Of a DNA stretch of 64,000 bases, positions 48,220 to 59,409 are shown in pieces. Source of the DNA: Phlegmacium glaucopus (taxonomy: Eukaryota; Basidiomycota; Agaricomycetes; Agaricales; Cortinariaceae); contig MU130733.1 in the NCBI GenBank assembly GCA_015039465.1, positions 1 to 64,000 of the forward strand. The letters are read 5' to 3'. Both the position numbers and the translations under genes were made by a program. Positions within the stretch are counted from its first letter, which is position 1. Every line of letters starts with the position of its first letter. The notes under the pieces were generated by a model. That model searched no databases, had not been told where the DNA came from, and was given only the letters and a program-made list of their open reading frames with translations.

Positions 48220-49380
48220 TGTTAAGTTCGAGAACTCTATTCCGGAGTATCAGACGGAGTTTATTGGAATGGAACCATGGAACGGATAAGGACTTCAGCC
48301 TCAGCATATATGCTGTGCTACCCTAAACCTTCATGTCCTAATTTCGGAGTAGGAACAGAACAGAGTGGAACTGGAAGTCACTGGGACTTAGAGGAAGAAT
48401 AAGAGGGGGAAACTATGTTGATATTCGAACTAAGGAAAACATACAAGTTTCGAGTACTTAAATAATAAAAGGAATAGCAACTGAAATATAAAGGATAAAT
48501 ATAAAGTGCTGCGTTCTGCTCCCAGAAGGTCCTGCATTCTTGGGTGAATAAATCCATAGCGGGTGTGATGACTGATAGTGGGAAAGTGATGACAAAGAAA
48601 TAGTTGTTATGTCAAAGATGTGGTAATGGGTTTGGAGTAATGTTGGAAGAGCCAGAATGATATGGAGAAGTCTTGGAGTTGGATGTAGGAAGAGTCGATC
48701 CAGAAACAAGGGAAACTGTTAAGTTTAGAACAAGGAAGTCACGTCGGAGTTACTCCGGAATGGACGGAACGGAACCAGAACAGTAACCAGAAAGGACATT
48801 GGCCTCAGCATGTGTGCTGTGCTGCCCAGCTCCTAAGGTGTCCTGATTTCGGAACGGAAGAAGAAAGGAACAAGCTGGAAGACCTCAGTGACTTAGAGGA
48901 CAAACAAGAGGAGGAAACTAAGTTGATATTCGAACTGAGGGAAAAACATACAAGTTTCGAGTACTTAAATAAATAAAGGAATAGCAACCGAAATATAAAA
49001 CATAAATATAAGTGCTGCGTTCTGCTCCCGTAAAAGGTCCTGCATTCTTGGGTGAATAATCCATGGCAGGTATGCTGACTGATGGTGGGAAGGATGATGA
49101 CAAAGAATAGTGATAGTGGTGAAGAAATGGTGATGAGTTTGGAATGACGTTGGAAGAGTTGGAATGATACGGAAAAGTCTCGGAGTTGGACGTAGGAGGA
49201 GTAGAACCGGAGACAAGGGAAAGTACTGGAACGGAGGACGGACTACCGGAAACAACTCCAATGGAGCTGGACTGGAGTAACGTATAATGGAATGTAACAG
49301 AAAGTACTGGAATGGAGTATGGACTACTGGAGACAACTCCAACGGAGCTGGACTGGAGTAATGTATAACAGAATGTAACA
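48220..49380 (+). mobile_element. Solo LTR, family N, TSD TTGTG, hit by a second family N LTR
   Basis: TGTTAAGTTCGAG...GAATGTAACA with TTGTG at 48215-48219 and 49381-49385. A second LTR of the same family occupies 48717-49299; removing it restores a 570-580 bp LTR. Confidence 0.85.
48717..49299 (+). mobile_element. Nested family N solo LTR, 583 bp
   Basis: TGTTAAGTTTAG...GAATGTAACA, flanked by GAAAC / GAAAG (a 5-bp duplication with one mismatch). The host LTR continues immediately on the other side with GTACTGGAATGGAG. Confidence 0.8.
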
Positions 49381-49526
49381 TTGTGTAGTATTATGTAGAC
49401 AGCTCACAATACTCTGTAGTGATAATTAGGGACTACATAATGCTGTCAAATACTATTTTAAATCATATCCATTTAAGTTTTAATTATTTTTTGTGTGATC
49501 CTTATTTCATCTCCAAGTTCAACAGA

Positions 49527-51143
49527 TGTTAAGTTCAAGGACTCTATTCCAGAGTATCAGATGGAGTTTTATTGGAACGGAACCACAGAACGGATAAGGA
49601 CTTCAGCCTCAGCATATATTCTGTGCTACCCTAAACCTTTGTGTCCTAATTTCAGAGTAGGAATGGAATGGAGTGGAACCAGAAGTTGCAGGGACTTAGA
49701 GGACGAACAAGAGGAGGAAACTAAGTTGATATTCGAACTGAGGAATACATACAAGCTTCAAGTACTTAAATAATAAAGGAATAGCAACCAAAATATAAAA
49801 ATGTAAAGTGCTGCGTTCTGCTCCTGGTGATAAGTACACAGTGATATACACGTGAAATAGTGTATTTTTAAGAACACCACACTATATATATCACTGCAAA
49901 TGACGTGGTATGGGTTTCCTAGGTAGTGTAACCATTCCGTTTTATGTCTTTGGTTTATTTCCTAATATATTTCACTTTATAGTTGTCAACAACTCAAATA
50001 GAATTTTGAAGACTAACTTCAAAGATAGTGCAACTAATACACTTTCAAAACAAATGTGCAACCAATGCACCAATGCAAATAACTCCAATAGATTTCAAAG
50101 ACTGACTTCGATGGTAGTACAACCAATGTACAATATTAAACAATTCCAAACTTAGATCTGATGTTCTTTTTATTTTCTTAACACTCTGATACAAAGGATG
50201 AGAGGGGAAGAAAGAAACAATCCGATGATATTCTTACAAGTTTTCATATGCTACATATACATATTTTAAACAATAAAACCGCTAAGTAATTGTATTTTAT
50301 TTATAGTTCAGCTTTTGGACCTCTTTGCAATGGGTCTAGACCTTTGTTTATTGTGTTTATTGTTATCCGGTTACTTATTAGTAACTGTCCCGCAAATGTC
50401 CATTCTCAGACTTTAATTAATGAAGAACCAGGTGTCCAGCTCTCTCTTTGATTGTGTAACCTTTCAACATGACTTTTGACACGCGCTTAGCACATTTGTG
50501 ACTTCTTGTAACACTCTGTGACAAACTCCCGAGTTTCATCCGGATAAGTCTTTCATGCAATAGATAGTTTTCCCTCGTAGTATAGACTTAGTCATTACAT
50601 AAAATTGCAATATATTCCTTCAGGTTATCATGGATATTTATGGTTTTAACCCGGAAGTTCTGGATGTTGGACAGTATGAAAATTAGGTGAATTTACACCA
50701 TAATTATCTCCAGCCCTATGATATGAACATATTCATTGCAAATTCTGTTTAATCAACTGGCATAGTCACCACCAATGACCCTCACTGTGCCAGATTACAT
50801 TCATAGTTTAGTTTTAAATTAGGGATATTTTGTAAAATTAAGTATATCCATGCATATACATAATTACACCATATCACCGGAAAGTCCTGCATTCCTGGGT
50901 GAATAATCCATAGCAGGTGTGCTGACTGATAGTGGGAAAGTGATGACAAAGAAGTTGTTATGTTGAAGATGTGGTAATGGGTTTGGAGTAATGTCGGAAG
51001 AGCCAGAAAGATACGGAGAAGTCTCAGAGTTGGATGAAGGAAGAGTAGATCCGGATACAAGGGAAAGTACTGGAACAGAGTACGGACTACCGGAGACAAC
51101 TCCAATGGAGCTGTACTGGAGTCACATATAATGGAATGTAACA
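49527..51143 (+). mobile_element. Solo LTR, family N, TSD ACAGA, with internal insertion
   Basis: TGTTAAGTTCAAGG...GAATGTAACA with ACAGA at 49522-49526 and 51144-51148. About 49829-50876 is foreign to the family: it begins TGATAAGTACACAG and ends ACACCATATCA, so it may itself be an LTR-type sequence; I see no clean TSD for it. That insert has repeated CAACCAATG-type words near 50050-50150. Confidence 0.75.
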
Positions 51144-51148
51144 ACAGA

Positions 51149-52057
51149 CCAGCCCTAAACATGGTCTGTGCATTCCATCAAATTATCATCAAGTTCAACC
51201 AATGTTCAACATTCAACTTTTAAACTCACCACCTCAGTGACCATTGCCATGTCACTGACCACAACCCCCCTCACTGGGTATTCCTTTTTCCTTATTGTGC
51301 CTGGGCACTGACAGCTCTTTTTTTTATCTTAATAGGCACTACCATGGCCTGACAATGACAGCAACATACAACATCTCAACTCACTGACCATTGCCATGTC
51401 ACCAACCATCACCATGACCTCCTCCACCTGGGACATGACAGCAATGGTAGATTCCCTCACCAGGGGGTATTTTTTTTCTTCTTTATTATGCTGTGCTAAT
51501 GAGCAACCCTTCTCAATGCAGTTTTTTTTTTGATCTTAATTACAGCTTCCATGGCACAACAATGTACACAAATGATGGCATACAAACAACATACAAACAT
51601 ACAACAACATACATCAATGTACAACAGCAGTGACAGCAATGTAGACAGTAACAATGACAACAATGTAGGATGACAACAATGGTAAATGACAGTGATGTAG
51701 GATGATGACAATGGTAAACAACAACAATGATGTAGGACAATGACAATGATGTACATCATCACATGATGGCATATGACAACATAGGATGACCTACCATGAC
51801 AACATATGACAATACACAACAACATACAACAACTTAGGATGACATACATGATGTAGATTCTATTTCTTAGTTATATAATATATGTAATTAGACCATGTAT
51901 ATTAGGGAACAGTCACAACATTAAACCAAGCAACTCTCCTTACACTCACGTTTCTTGAATAACCCCATAAACATTGTTATTGTTAGAGGAGTAAGGACCT
52001 GGGAATCAAGTTGAATTCTAAGGTGCTTATTGAAGATAAGCACCTTACACTTATATA
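51149..52057. repeat. Low-complexity ACAACAATG region with C-tract/G-tract blocks
   Basis: Two blocks of CCC, TCACT or TCACC, GGG, T-tract occur at about 51266 and 51450, followed by about 300 bp of ACAACAATG/GATGACA-type repeats. Comparable to 10070-11180. At about 52020-52047 there is a hairpin AAGGTGCTTAT / ATAAGCACCTT. No gene. Confidence 0.6.
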
Positions 52058-52930
52058 GTCGGTTTTGAAATCTTTATATTAAGGATGAGATGAGTGAACG
52101 GGATTTAATGAACGTAAGAAGAATGAAAAGCTTACTGGATGCTATCGCTTGGCTCTTGGCTTGCTGAGTTATGATCCGAGACAGTTTTCATAGTTGCCAT
52201 TCATCAACGGTGGTATTATTCTGGGGAAAAAAAGTACATTGAACAATAAAAAAAAAAATCGGTTACAACTTCATTACGATCCAATATTCGATCCAAACGA
52301 ACCTAATAAATTTTGAGAAACCCCTTTCTTTCTTTTCTTCTTAATTCGACTATGCACATAAACAATATAATTCCCTGCCTCTAAGTTGACTTCCAAATGA
52401 ACACTACGGAGATAAAAATCCAAATGACCAGATTCAGCGATAGGTTCTTTTTGACCCTCTTTGACAAGAGTAAAATCCATAGTCCAAGATGCGAGACCTG
52501 CGACATCTCTGTAATATCGCGGATCAAGTTGAGAAAGTACGATGACGGTGGTAGAATGTCCTGGAGGTGAGAACGTAACTGGGGAATATATATAGTGAGT
52601 AAAGAAGATACTCGTAGAGGATTATTAGGAAAACTTACAAGTCACATCGCCGTAAGACCAAACGATGGGAAGAGGTGGAATGGGGACCTGGAGCCATTGA
52701 GATGACATCATCCAATTAGAATCGAAGAGAATAGTCCTATCAATCTGCGCGGAACATTCCCACCAATCCGAATCTTCCTGGAATTAGCCAGAGGGAGGAA
52801 AAAGGGTTTTTCAAACGCACATTCCATTACAAATTCCCCATCATCCCCAGACATATGTCCTAATTTCAACCATTCCTGTGTCCATTCATTTGAACCATCC
52901 GACCATCGACCTGTCCATTCGGATTTCCAG
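52058..52930 (-). pseudogene. Calpain fragment (part of exon 6 to microexon), inverted copy
   Basis: The minus strand encodes calpain pieces from [10 protein letters not shown] (about 52920-52890) through the C2-like domain ([18 protein letters not shown], from 52480) to the intron containing the microexon-like TTTCAAAACCGA (about 52070). The 68 codons 52480-52274 are identical in protein to 62543-62749 in the pseudogene at 60.9-63.6 kb, including its difference from calpain A (GHLDFY instead of GHSDFY). It therefore derives from the pseudogene, not from calpain A directly. The catalytic domain is mostly missing. Confidence 0.8.
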
Positions 52931-52935
52931 CATCA

Positions 52936-53150
52936 CCTTGTCAGTAGAGAATATGGCCTCGAAACCAAGCACCACCAGTGATTCCTCAAATCTTGAAACA
53001 GTATTAGTGACGGCCATGTCAGATATTGATCCCAGCATCTTGCATGGTTACTGGGATCAAAATCTGACATGGCCGTCACGAAGACTGTTTCAAGATTTGA
53101 GGAATCACTGGTGGTGCTCAGTTTCGAGGCCATATTCTCTACTGACAAGG
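52936..53150. repeat. 215-bp palindrome at the edge of the calpain fragment
   Basis: Arms of about 100 bp beginning CCTTGTCAGTAGAGAATATG and ending with the complement, about 15-bp loop. The overlapping frames on both strands give nearly the same peptide, which is the signature of the palindrome, not of a gene. No clear target duplication. Confidence 0.8.
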
Positions 53151-53985
53151 AAGATATTGATAGACCCTTCAGAGATTAGGAGTAAGTGGAGGGAAACAAT
53201 GTCTTCACTGTAGGAGTAAATATGTATCATTGCCGGCCATGCCTTTTCATCTTCGTCACACTTTATCCTTCTGACAGACAGAGGAATCACCAAGAATTTG
53301 TGGGGTGCAATGGAAGTAGTGGGCTGGCAAGAGCGGCGAAAGTGGCACATGGCTTAGGAAGGCAGGTGCCTAGATGGCTGGCCATGCCCATCCACTGAGT
53401 CCATGGCCAGAAAGACAGAGAGTGATGGAAAATATGCATATTAGCCGGCTGTAGTCCTTTGCCGTACATGTACCAGCACCAGCCATGTACCTCTATGGGC
53501 TATACCATTTGGGCCTATCAATTTCCTCAATACCTTCTGCCCCAGCGCACTTTGTAGACAGGCCAGCAGACATCCAGCTGAAATTTCAGTATCAATTTCC
53601 CCCAGGAGTCAAATTATAACATAAATTTATGTAAATCCCCTGGGGCTCATGTTGGCCAGAGAACCTCCCAATGTCCTCGTTCTCACTCGCCAGTACACCC
53701 TATGGCTTGGCTGGACTCAACTACGTCCTGCCGGCGAGGCATGTTTGTTTGCCGGTTTCACACAATCTGCCTGCTCATTTCCCCCTGGAAGACATTTCCA
53801 ATGAGATTATTGGCCATAATATTGCTATTAGCCTTGTGGCATTGTTGAGTCATGGCTGTGATTGTATGTTTGCCGTCCTATCATCATTATGCTGCAGCTG
53901 AGGCTTTTTGACGTGCCCCAGCGAACCCATGTTAGTCATTACACTGTATGTGTTCGCTGGCATGTATTAGTCATTACACTGTACT
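53151..53985. other. Intergenic, no gene recognised
   Basis: Mixed composition. The word TTCGCTGGCATG with TAGTCATTACACTGTA is repeated near 53930-53985. No element ends found. Confidence 0.3.
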
Positions 53986-54530
53986 TTACCTACCTGGCTG
54001 CTCTGCCTCATTCCACCTTCCCTGATACCTGTATGTGCTTGCTAGATGTGACATACTGTTGAGGGTGTCTGGATGTTCTGCACCAAGCAGCTTCTTGCTC
54101 ATGTCCATAACTTGAATCTCCAGCTGCTCTGCCTCAATCCACCTTCCCTGATTCCAGCATATGCTTGCTAGATGTGACATACTGTCAAGGATGTGTGGAT
54201 GTTCTGCACCAAGCTGCGTCTTCCTCATGTCCATAACTTGAACCTCCAGCTGCTCTGCCTCATTCCACCTTCCCTGATTCCTGTATGTGTTTGCGAGATT
54301 TTGCATACTGGTGAGGGTGTGTGGATGTTCTGCACTAAGCAGCTTCTTCCTCATGTCCATAACTTGAAACTGCAGCTGCTCTGCATTGTTCCAGTCTCCA
54401 TTCTCATCCATTACTAATGAAAAGTTCATCTATTTATCATCATAGTACTGCTCAATATCTCCTATCTGCCTTCTATGTAACTCATTGGCCTTAATATGTG
54501 GAAAAATCAGCCGTCGCAGAGCATAATAAC
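53986..54530 (-). pseudogene. TPR-array fragment duplicated from NLR2
   Basis: The minus strand reads YALRRLIFPHIKANELHRRQ (from about 54520), then a stop where NLR2 has Trp (DDK-stop versus DDKW), then GDWNNAEQLQFQVMDM and three further 42-codon TPR units (GRWNEAEQLEVQVMDM...) before losing frame at 53986. No nucleotide-binding domain is present. On the other side it is joined directly to a calpain C-terminal fragment at about 54531. Confidence 0.75.
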
Positions 54531-54920
54531 AGTGAGAGTATGCAACAATATAACAATGCCAACAACAACTATGGAGATTCCCCCCGAGACTGGTAAGGAA
54601 GAGGAGAAAGGCAAAGTGACTATGCCTCATGATGATTCAAATTCTGTGTATGTTGGGTTAAGGGTGTATACCCATAAGGATGTACCTGCTGTGGTTGTTG
54701 GATGGTTGAAGGCTGTGATTGAGGTTAGAACTAGTATAGATGAGGTTGGGTAGGTGTTTTAGTATACTGAGGGGCAGACAAAGGATCTATGGTTGCACCT
54801 ATCTACCTACTTACTGGCTATGGCTATTACATATCCCTACATATTTCTAACTTTTTTTTCTTTTTTTTCTCTCAGTGTACATACCAAAGATGGGATTGTC
54901 AAAGGACACTTGAAACCAAT
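54531..54920 (+). pseudogene. Calpain C-terminal fragment and 3' flank
   Basis: GTGAGAGTATGCAAC and AACAACTATGGAGAT lead into [19 protein letters not shown] and [15 protein letters not shown], ending at the stop 54751-54753. The 3' flank (CTACCTACTTACTGGCTATGG) continues to 54920, where a family L LTR interrupts it. It corresponds to the end of calpain A and of the 61-63.6 kb pseudogene. Confidence 0.8.
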
Positions 54921-55579
54921 TGTAAGGGCAACCTACACAGATAAGAGGAGATGGTAACTCTAAGGAGAGTGGGAGTCTATAAAGACTGAGTAAAGCAGCT
55001 ATGAGCCAGTTATAGTAGGGGGGTTCCAGTAATAATGAGATAAGGATAGTAATTACTGACTACATGTTATGAACAATCATTTTTCTTTCTTTAAACTCCA
55101 CTGAACACAATGTTGTTTCACCTACATGCACTTTACATTTCCTTTTCATCCCCATTTACACATGTTCAGCTCATTCTTTTCATCATTTCATCTATTTTTA
55201 CCTATGCAACACCTCTTACATGCGGACAACTCACCTTATGCACAACTCTCTTATTTACTATAAATACCGTATTTACACCACATGTATTCCTTAGCTAATT
55301 CTTGAGAATTGTACTTGGTTACCTTACTCTCTGAATCTTTCTCAAAACTCTTAAGACAATTCCTTGAGACAATTCTCTTGGTATTCTTTTGAACTCATTA
55401 TTCAATGAACCAATCTTTATACAACTGTCTACGGTCAGAGTCATCTGAACCATTCGAAGTTGTAACACTACAACTCAAAATAAGGTGGTAGCCAAACAGT
55501 AGCAAATAAGTATGTAAACAAGTTGAAATGAGGATAAAATATAAACAGTAAATATGGTACTCAGGGTTATCCCCTGACA
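54921..55579 (+). mobile_element. Short family L-like LTR in calpain 3' flank
   Basis: TGTAAGGGCAACC...ATCCCCTGACA, with CCAAT (54916-54920) / CCAAC (55580-55584) as the probable TSD. The uninterrupted sequence GAAACCAACAGAGAAAG is at about 63795. About 250 bp remain once the nested LTR 55065-55467 is removed. Confidence 0.7.
55065..55467 (+). mobile_element. Solo LTR, family M, 403 bp, TSD CTACA
   Basis: TGTTATGAAC...GTTGTAACA with CTACA at 55060-55064 and 55468-55472. Near-identical layout to 24314-24715, with CTATAAATACC at about 55258. Confidence 0.9.
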
Positions 55580-56370
55580 CCAACAGAGAAAGAAGGAAGA
55601 AGAAACTGCTCAGTTCTTGTTAACCTCTCATAAGGATGATATTCAAACACCTATTGGGGCTGGGATTAAGATGTCAAGCCTGAAATCAGACTTCTGGAGA
55701 TCTTAGTAATTCTTTTTTGTTCAAGCTTTGTGTATACTTAATCCAGGAGGGAGTTGTAGTAAAAAATTTATAAATTATAGTTTCATCCCTCATTCAATGA
55801 TGATCTAATTATACCAATGGCTAAGCTAATCAATTTCAGCATGTATAGTACTCTGTAACTTCAAATAAATTAGTAAAATCATTCTGAAAATATTTGAGTG
55901 GATAGATTTCCACAAACACCAGTGGGTCTCCTGGAAATACTAAGCAGGAAATGTAGTCAGTTTTAAAGATAAACAAAGGATATATACTATCTCTTCAATA
56001 ATCTCAGTGTCAAGAAAGAATGATGAATGAGGAAAAGAGTGAAATTTGATGAAATGAAAGTAGGACAGAGTTATTTGGTCACATGGCTAGGAAACAGGAT
56101 ATCAGCCCTGAAATAGTAGGAATATATTCCAACAGGCCATAGCCTAGATGTTTGTTGTATTTTTGACTTGGAAATGAGGGTTCAAGTTCCAAAGTTTGTA
56201 AAAAAACTGCCCCATATATCTATAATTTTCTGCTAAAAATCTGGAATTTAATTTGTTTATTCCAAAACATAATGCATTTGAAAGTCAGCAAGGTGGAGTA
56301 CAAACACTATTATTAGACTACTTCAGTCTCTTCCTAATCCCTTCCCTGTAAGTTACAACTTCAAACTATA
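55580..56370. repeat. Calpain 3' flank copy followed by unassigned AT-rich sequence
   Basis: 55580-55775 matches 63799-64000 (CTTGTTAACCTCTCATAAGG, ATCCAGGAGGGAGTTGTAG), i.e. the downstream flank of the calpain pseudogene. From about 55776 to 56370 I see no gene or element. Confidence 0.6.
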
Positions 56371-58602
56371 ATTTCTATGTGTCATTCCACCTTCCCTGAT
56401 GCTTGTATGTGCTTGATAGATTTTCCATGCAGTTGAGGGTCTCTGGGTGTTCTGCACCAAGTAGCTTCTTGCTCATGTCCATAACTTGAACCTGCAGTTG
56501 CTCTGCCTCATTCCATGTTCCTGATTGCTCTATGCGCTTGCTAGATTAGCCAGACTAGTGAGGGTGTGTGGATGTTCTGCACCAAGCAGCTTCTTGCTCA
56601 TGTCCATAACTTGAACCTCCAGCTGCTCTGCCTCATTCCACCTTCCCTGATTCCTGTATGTGCTTGCTAGATTTGCCATACTGTTGAGGGTGTCTGGATG
56701 TTCTGCACCAAGCAGCTTCTTCCTCATGTCCATAACTTGAACCTCCAGCTGCTCTGCCTCATTCCACCTTCCCTGATTCCAGTATGTGCTTGCTAGATTT
56801 TCCATACTGTCGAGGGTGTCTGGATGTTCTGCACCAAGCTGCTTCTTCCTCATGTCCATAACTTGAACATCCAGCTGCTCTGCCTCAATCCACCTTCCCT
56901 GATGCCAGTATGTGCTTGCTAGATTTTCCATACTCTTGAGGGTGTGTGGATGTTCTGCATCAAGCAGCTTCTTCCTCATGTCCATAACTTGAACCTGCAG
57001 CTTCTCTGCCTCATTCCACCTTCCCTGATTCCTGTATGTGTTTGCTAGATTAGCCATACTGGTGAGGGTGTGTGGATGTTCTGCACCAAGCTGCTTCTTC
57101 CTCATGTCCATAACTTGAACCTGCAGCTGCTCTGCATTGTTCCAGTCTCCATTATCCCCCATTATTAGTGAAAAATTGGTCCATTTATCATCATAGTACT
57201 GCTCAATATATCCTATCTGCCTTCTATGCAACTCATTGGCCTTAATATGTGGAAAAATCAACCGTCGCAGAGCATAATCCTGACTTCCAAATCTCCATGG
57301 AATTGCACAGGACAAGATTATGCTTCCCATCTCACACATTCTTTGCTGCTCAAATTTTGACATTCTCTCCCTACTCCAGTGGTGCACCAGAGGATGAACA
57401 GACATCATCTTAGATGATTGTCCTCTTTTCATCAATGAAAATGAGAGAAGGACACTCATCCCTTGTCCAAATATGAACTCATCCCAGTGACCATCATTGT
57501 CCAAACCAAGCAGAGTATAATCCAGTGAAGTCACTGCCTGAGGTAACTTTTCAGCTATGTCACTATCAATAGCATATTTCATGGCCTCTTCAGCAGCAGA
57601 TCTGAATATATCTTTAGAAATATTGCTATGATGATAGAAAGCACATATTTGAAGTATCAGGATTGCAGCCTGGGCTGCTTGTGCATCTCCACCAGTGGAA
57701 TGACCACTAGCCCTCTTTTCAATTTCTTTGAAAGAAAGATCCCAAGTCCCATACACTGTTCTATTATACTTTGATGCCCCTGTGAATCTAGCATCTGACA
57801 TAAGAACCTGACGATGCATTGAGAATTGCCTCAGATATTCATCAATATCACATTTCCCAGCCTCAATATAGGCTCCAGCATGATCAATAGCAAGAGGAAT
57901 GCAGCCAAGTTCAGTCACAATCACTCTGGCAGCTTCTAGATGCTCAGGCAATGGATCCAGATAGCTAGCTTTCAGAAGAAGAGGTATAGCATCTGCTACC
58001 TCCATTTCATGGATCTCAATTTTGTTCCCAAATGACACAATCCTTCCCATGAATTGGTTTCTGCTAGTAATCAGAATATTACCTCTGTTGCATGAGGGAA
58101 TGAACTTCTCTACTGTCTCTGCAGGAAGATCATCAGCATTATCAAACACAATCAAACATTCTTCTTGCAGAGAAGATATCCACTGGAGGACAGACTCAAC
58201 TGAGCCATCCACATGGGAATCATGGGCAGCAGGAAGGCTAGATATGCCCTTGAGAGACATTTCCATGCTCTCCTGAGAGGAGGCATCAATCCAGAAGACA
58301 TGCATAAAACTATCAAGAAATGAGTCCAGTGTTGTGAATGGTAGAGTAAGAATTCCTACCTGTCAGACATTTCTTCTATGAACTTGAGACAAATCTGGGT
58401 CTTTCCAATCCCTCCCAATCCCCAGAGGAGACAAGAGCACCTTGACATCAGTCTACTAGTTACACGATGAACAAAAATCTTCCCAAGTTTATAGAGTATA
58501 TCTTTCCGCCCGGTAAAGATTGGGCTGGAGTTCGGTTTCTTAGGTACAGGGATCTTCATCTGCGCTTCATCAGTATTGGCAGGGAGAACAATGACATTGT
58601 TC
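56371..58602 (-). pseudogene. NLR2: NB-ARC-TPR protein, C-terminal array broken
   Basis: Two visible main exons: 58602-58360 and 58309-56530, with a 50-nt intron. P-loop NTPase with GLGGIGKT near residues 60-67 counted from 58602, then LIVFDNADD (Walker B-like), ILITSRN and LGCIPLAIDHAGAYI (GxPLA motif): an NB-ARC order. A linker leads to 42-residue kinesin-light-chain-type TPR units (GRWNEAEQLEVQVMDMRKKLLGAEHP), five in frame. A stop (TAG, about 56532) and a one-base deletion then break a sixth unit at 56371-56529. By family it would be an intracellular STAND sensor. The nucleotide-binding part looks sound, so a truncated protein may still be made; I call it a pseudogene cautiously because the 5' exons also do not join in frame. 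Confidence 0.65.
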
Positions 58603-58770
58603 TGTATGTACAGTTATTGCTAAATCATCCACATGACTTATGAGAAAGACTTACGCAAAAGTACCACCGGTAATGAATGTATTCTGGGCATTCGCAAGGA
58701 GACCCAAGGATGATTGTTGAGCCTGCTGATCATGAGCGAAAGCCGATTAAACATGGTGTAAGCAACTCAC

Positions 58771-59409
58771 CGAGAGATTTTGTTGCGATTCTATGGAACC
58801 CAATTTGGCTTGCATTACGGCATGAGGCGAGGGTGAAATTCCTTCCGGATGGGCTGCAGGAGCGACAGCCAGAGCGGAAACCGAAGGGGAGGCTTGGAGT
58901 TCATGGGCACTCTGATCGATGAGGACGATTGAGTAGTGATAGATATGGTGGATTGGGTTGAACACTCACATTAACCCCAGCGGCTGGAATGCATACAGGA
59001 GCAGGCGCCCAAGTGGGGACTGACGATGGTTAAATGCTTAAGGATGCGATGGGCGAAGTTGAACACTCACAGTAACGCTAGCGATGGGAATGCTTACATC
59101 TTGCTCATTGATCGCCAAAGCGGAGACCAAAGTAGAGACTAGGTGGGCAGCCTGATTGATGACGATGGTTAAATACTTAAGGATGCGATGGGCGAAACTG
59201 AACGCTCACAGTCACGCCAGCGACTTGAATAACCTGGGTGCTTGCAGCCGCAGCATTAGGGGAATGGATGGCATGGGATCGGCGGTGCTTGTTTTGATGG
59301 TCGATGTTGAAGATGCTGGTTCAGAGCTTGAACCCGGGGCATCGTTGGTGGTCGGGGGTGGGTGTTTCGATTTCTTGGGCTTGACAATTTTCCTAAAGAT
59401 GCGCTTCAT
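58771..59409 (-). pseudogene. Repeated short 5' exons of NLR2
   Basis: ATG 59409 opens a basic segment (MKRIFRKIVKPKKSKHPPP). Three exon-like stretches then each end in an I..A.V(T/N) codon run followed by GTGAG(T/C)GTTCA (about 59171, 59071 and 58970). The introns between them share CGCCCATCGCATCCTTAAG and ACCATCGTC. A further exon (about 58911-58771) ends QQNLS before GTGAGT, and another (about 58712-58645) reads LLANAQNTFITGGTF. The repeated exon-intron unit resembles the duplication in NLR1. The phases of consecutive exons do not all match as I join them, so the gene model is uncertain. Confidence 0.45.

Noticed and set aside
52270..52490. A small independent protein (68 codons) found twice
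   Set aside because: Both are the C2-like exon of calpain read through its splice donor.
52878..53213. Similar short proteins on both strands around 53 kb
   Set aside because: A palindrome gives the same peptide on both strands; no gene family or splice structure is seen.
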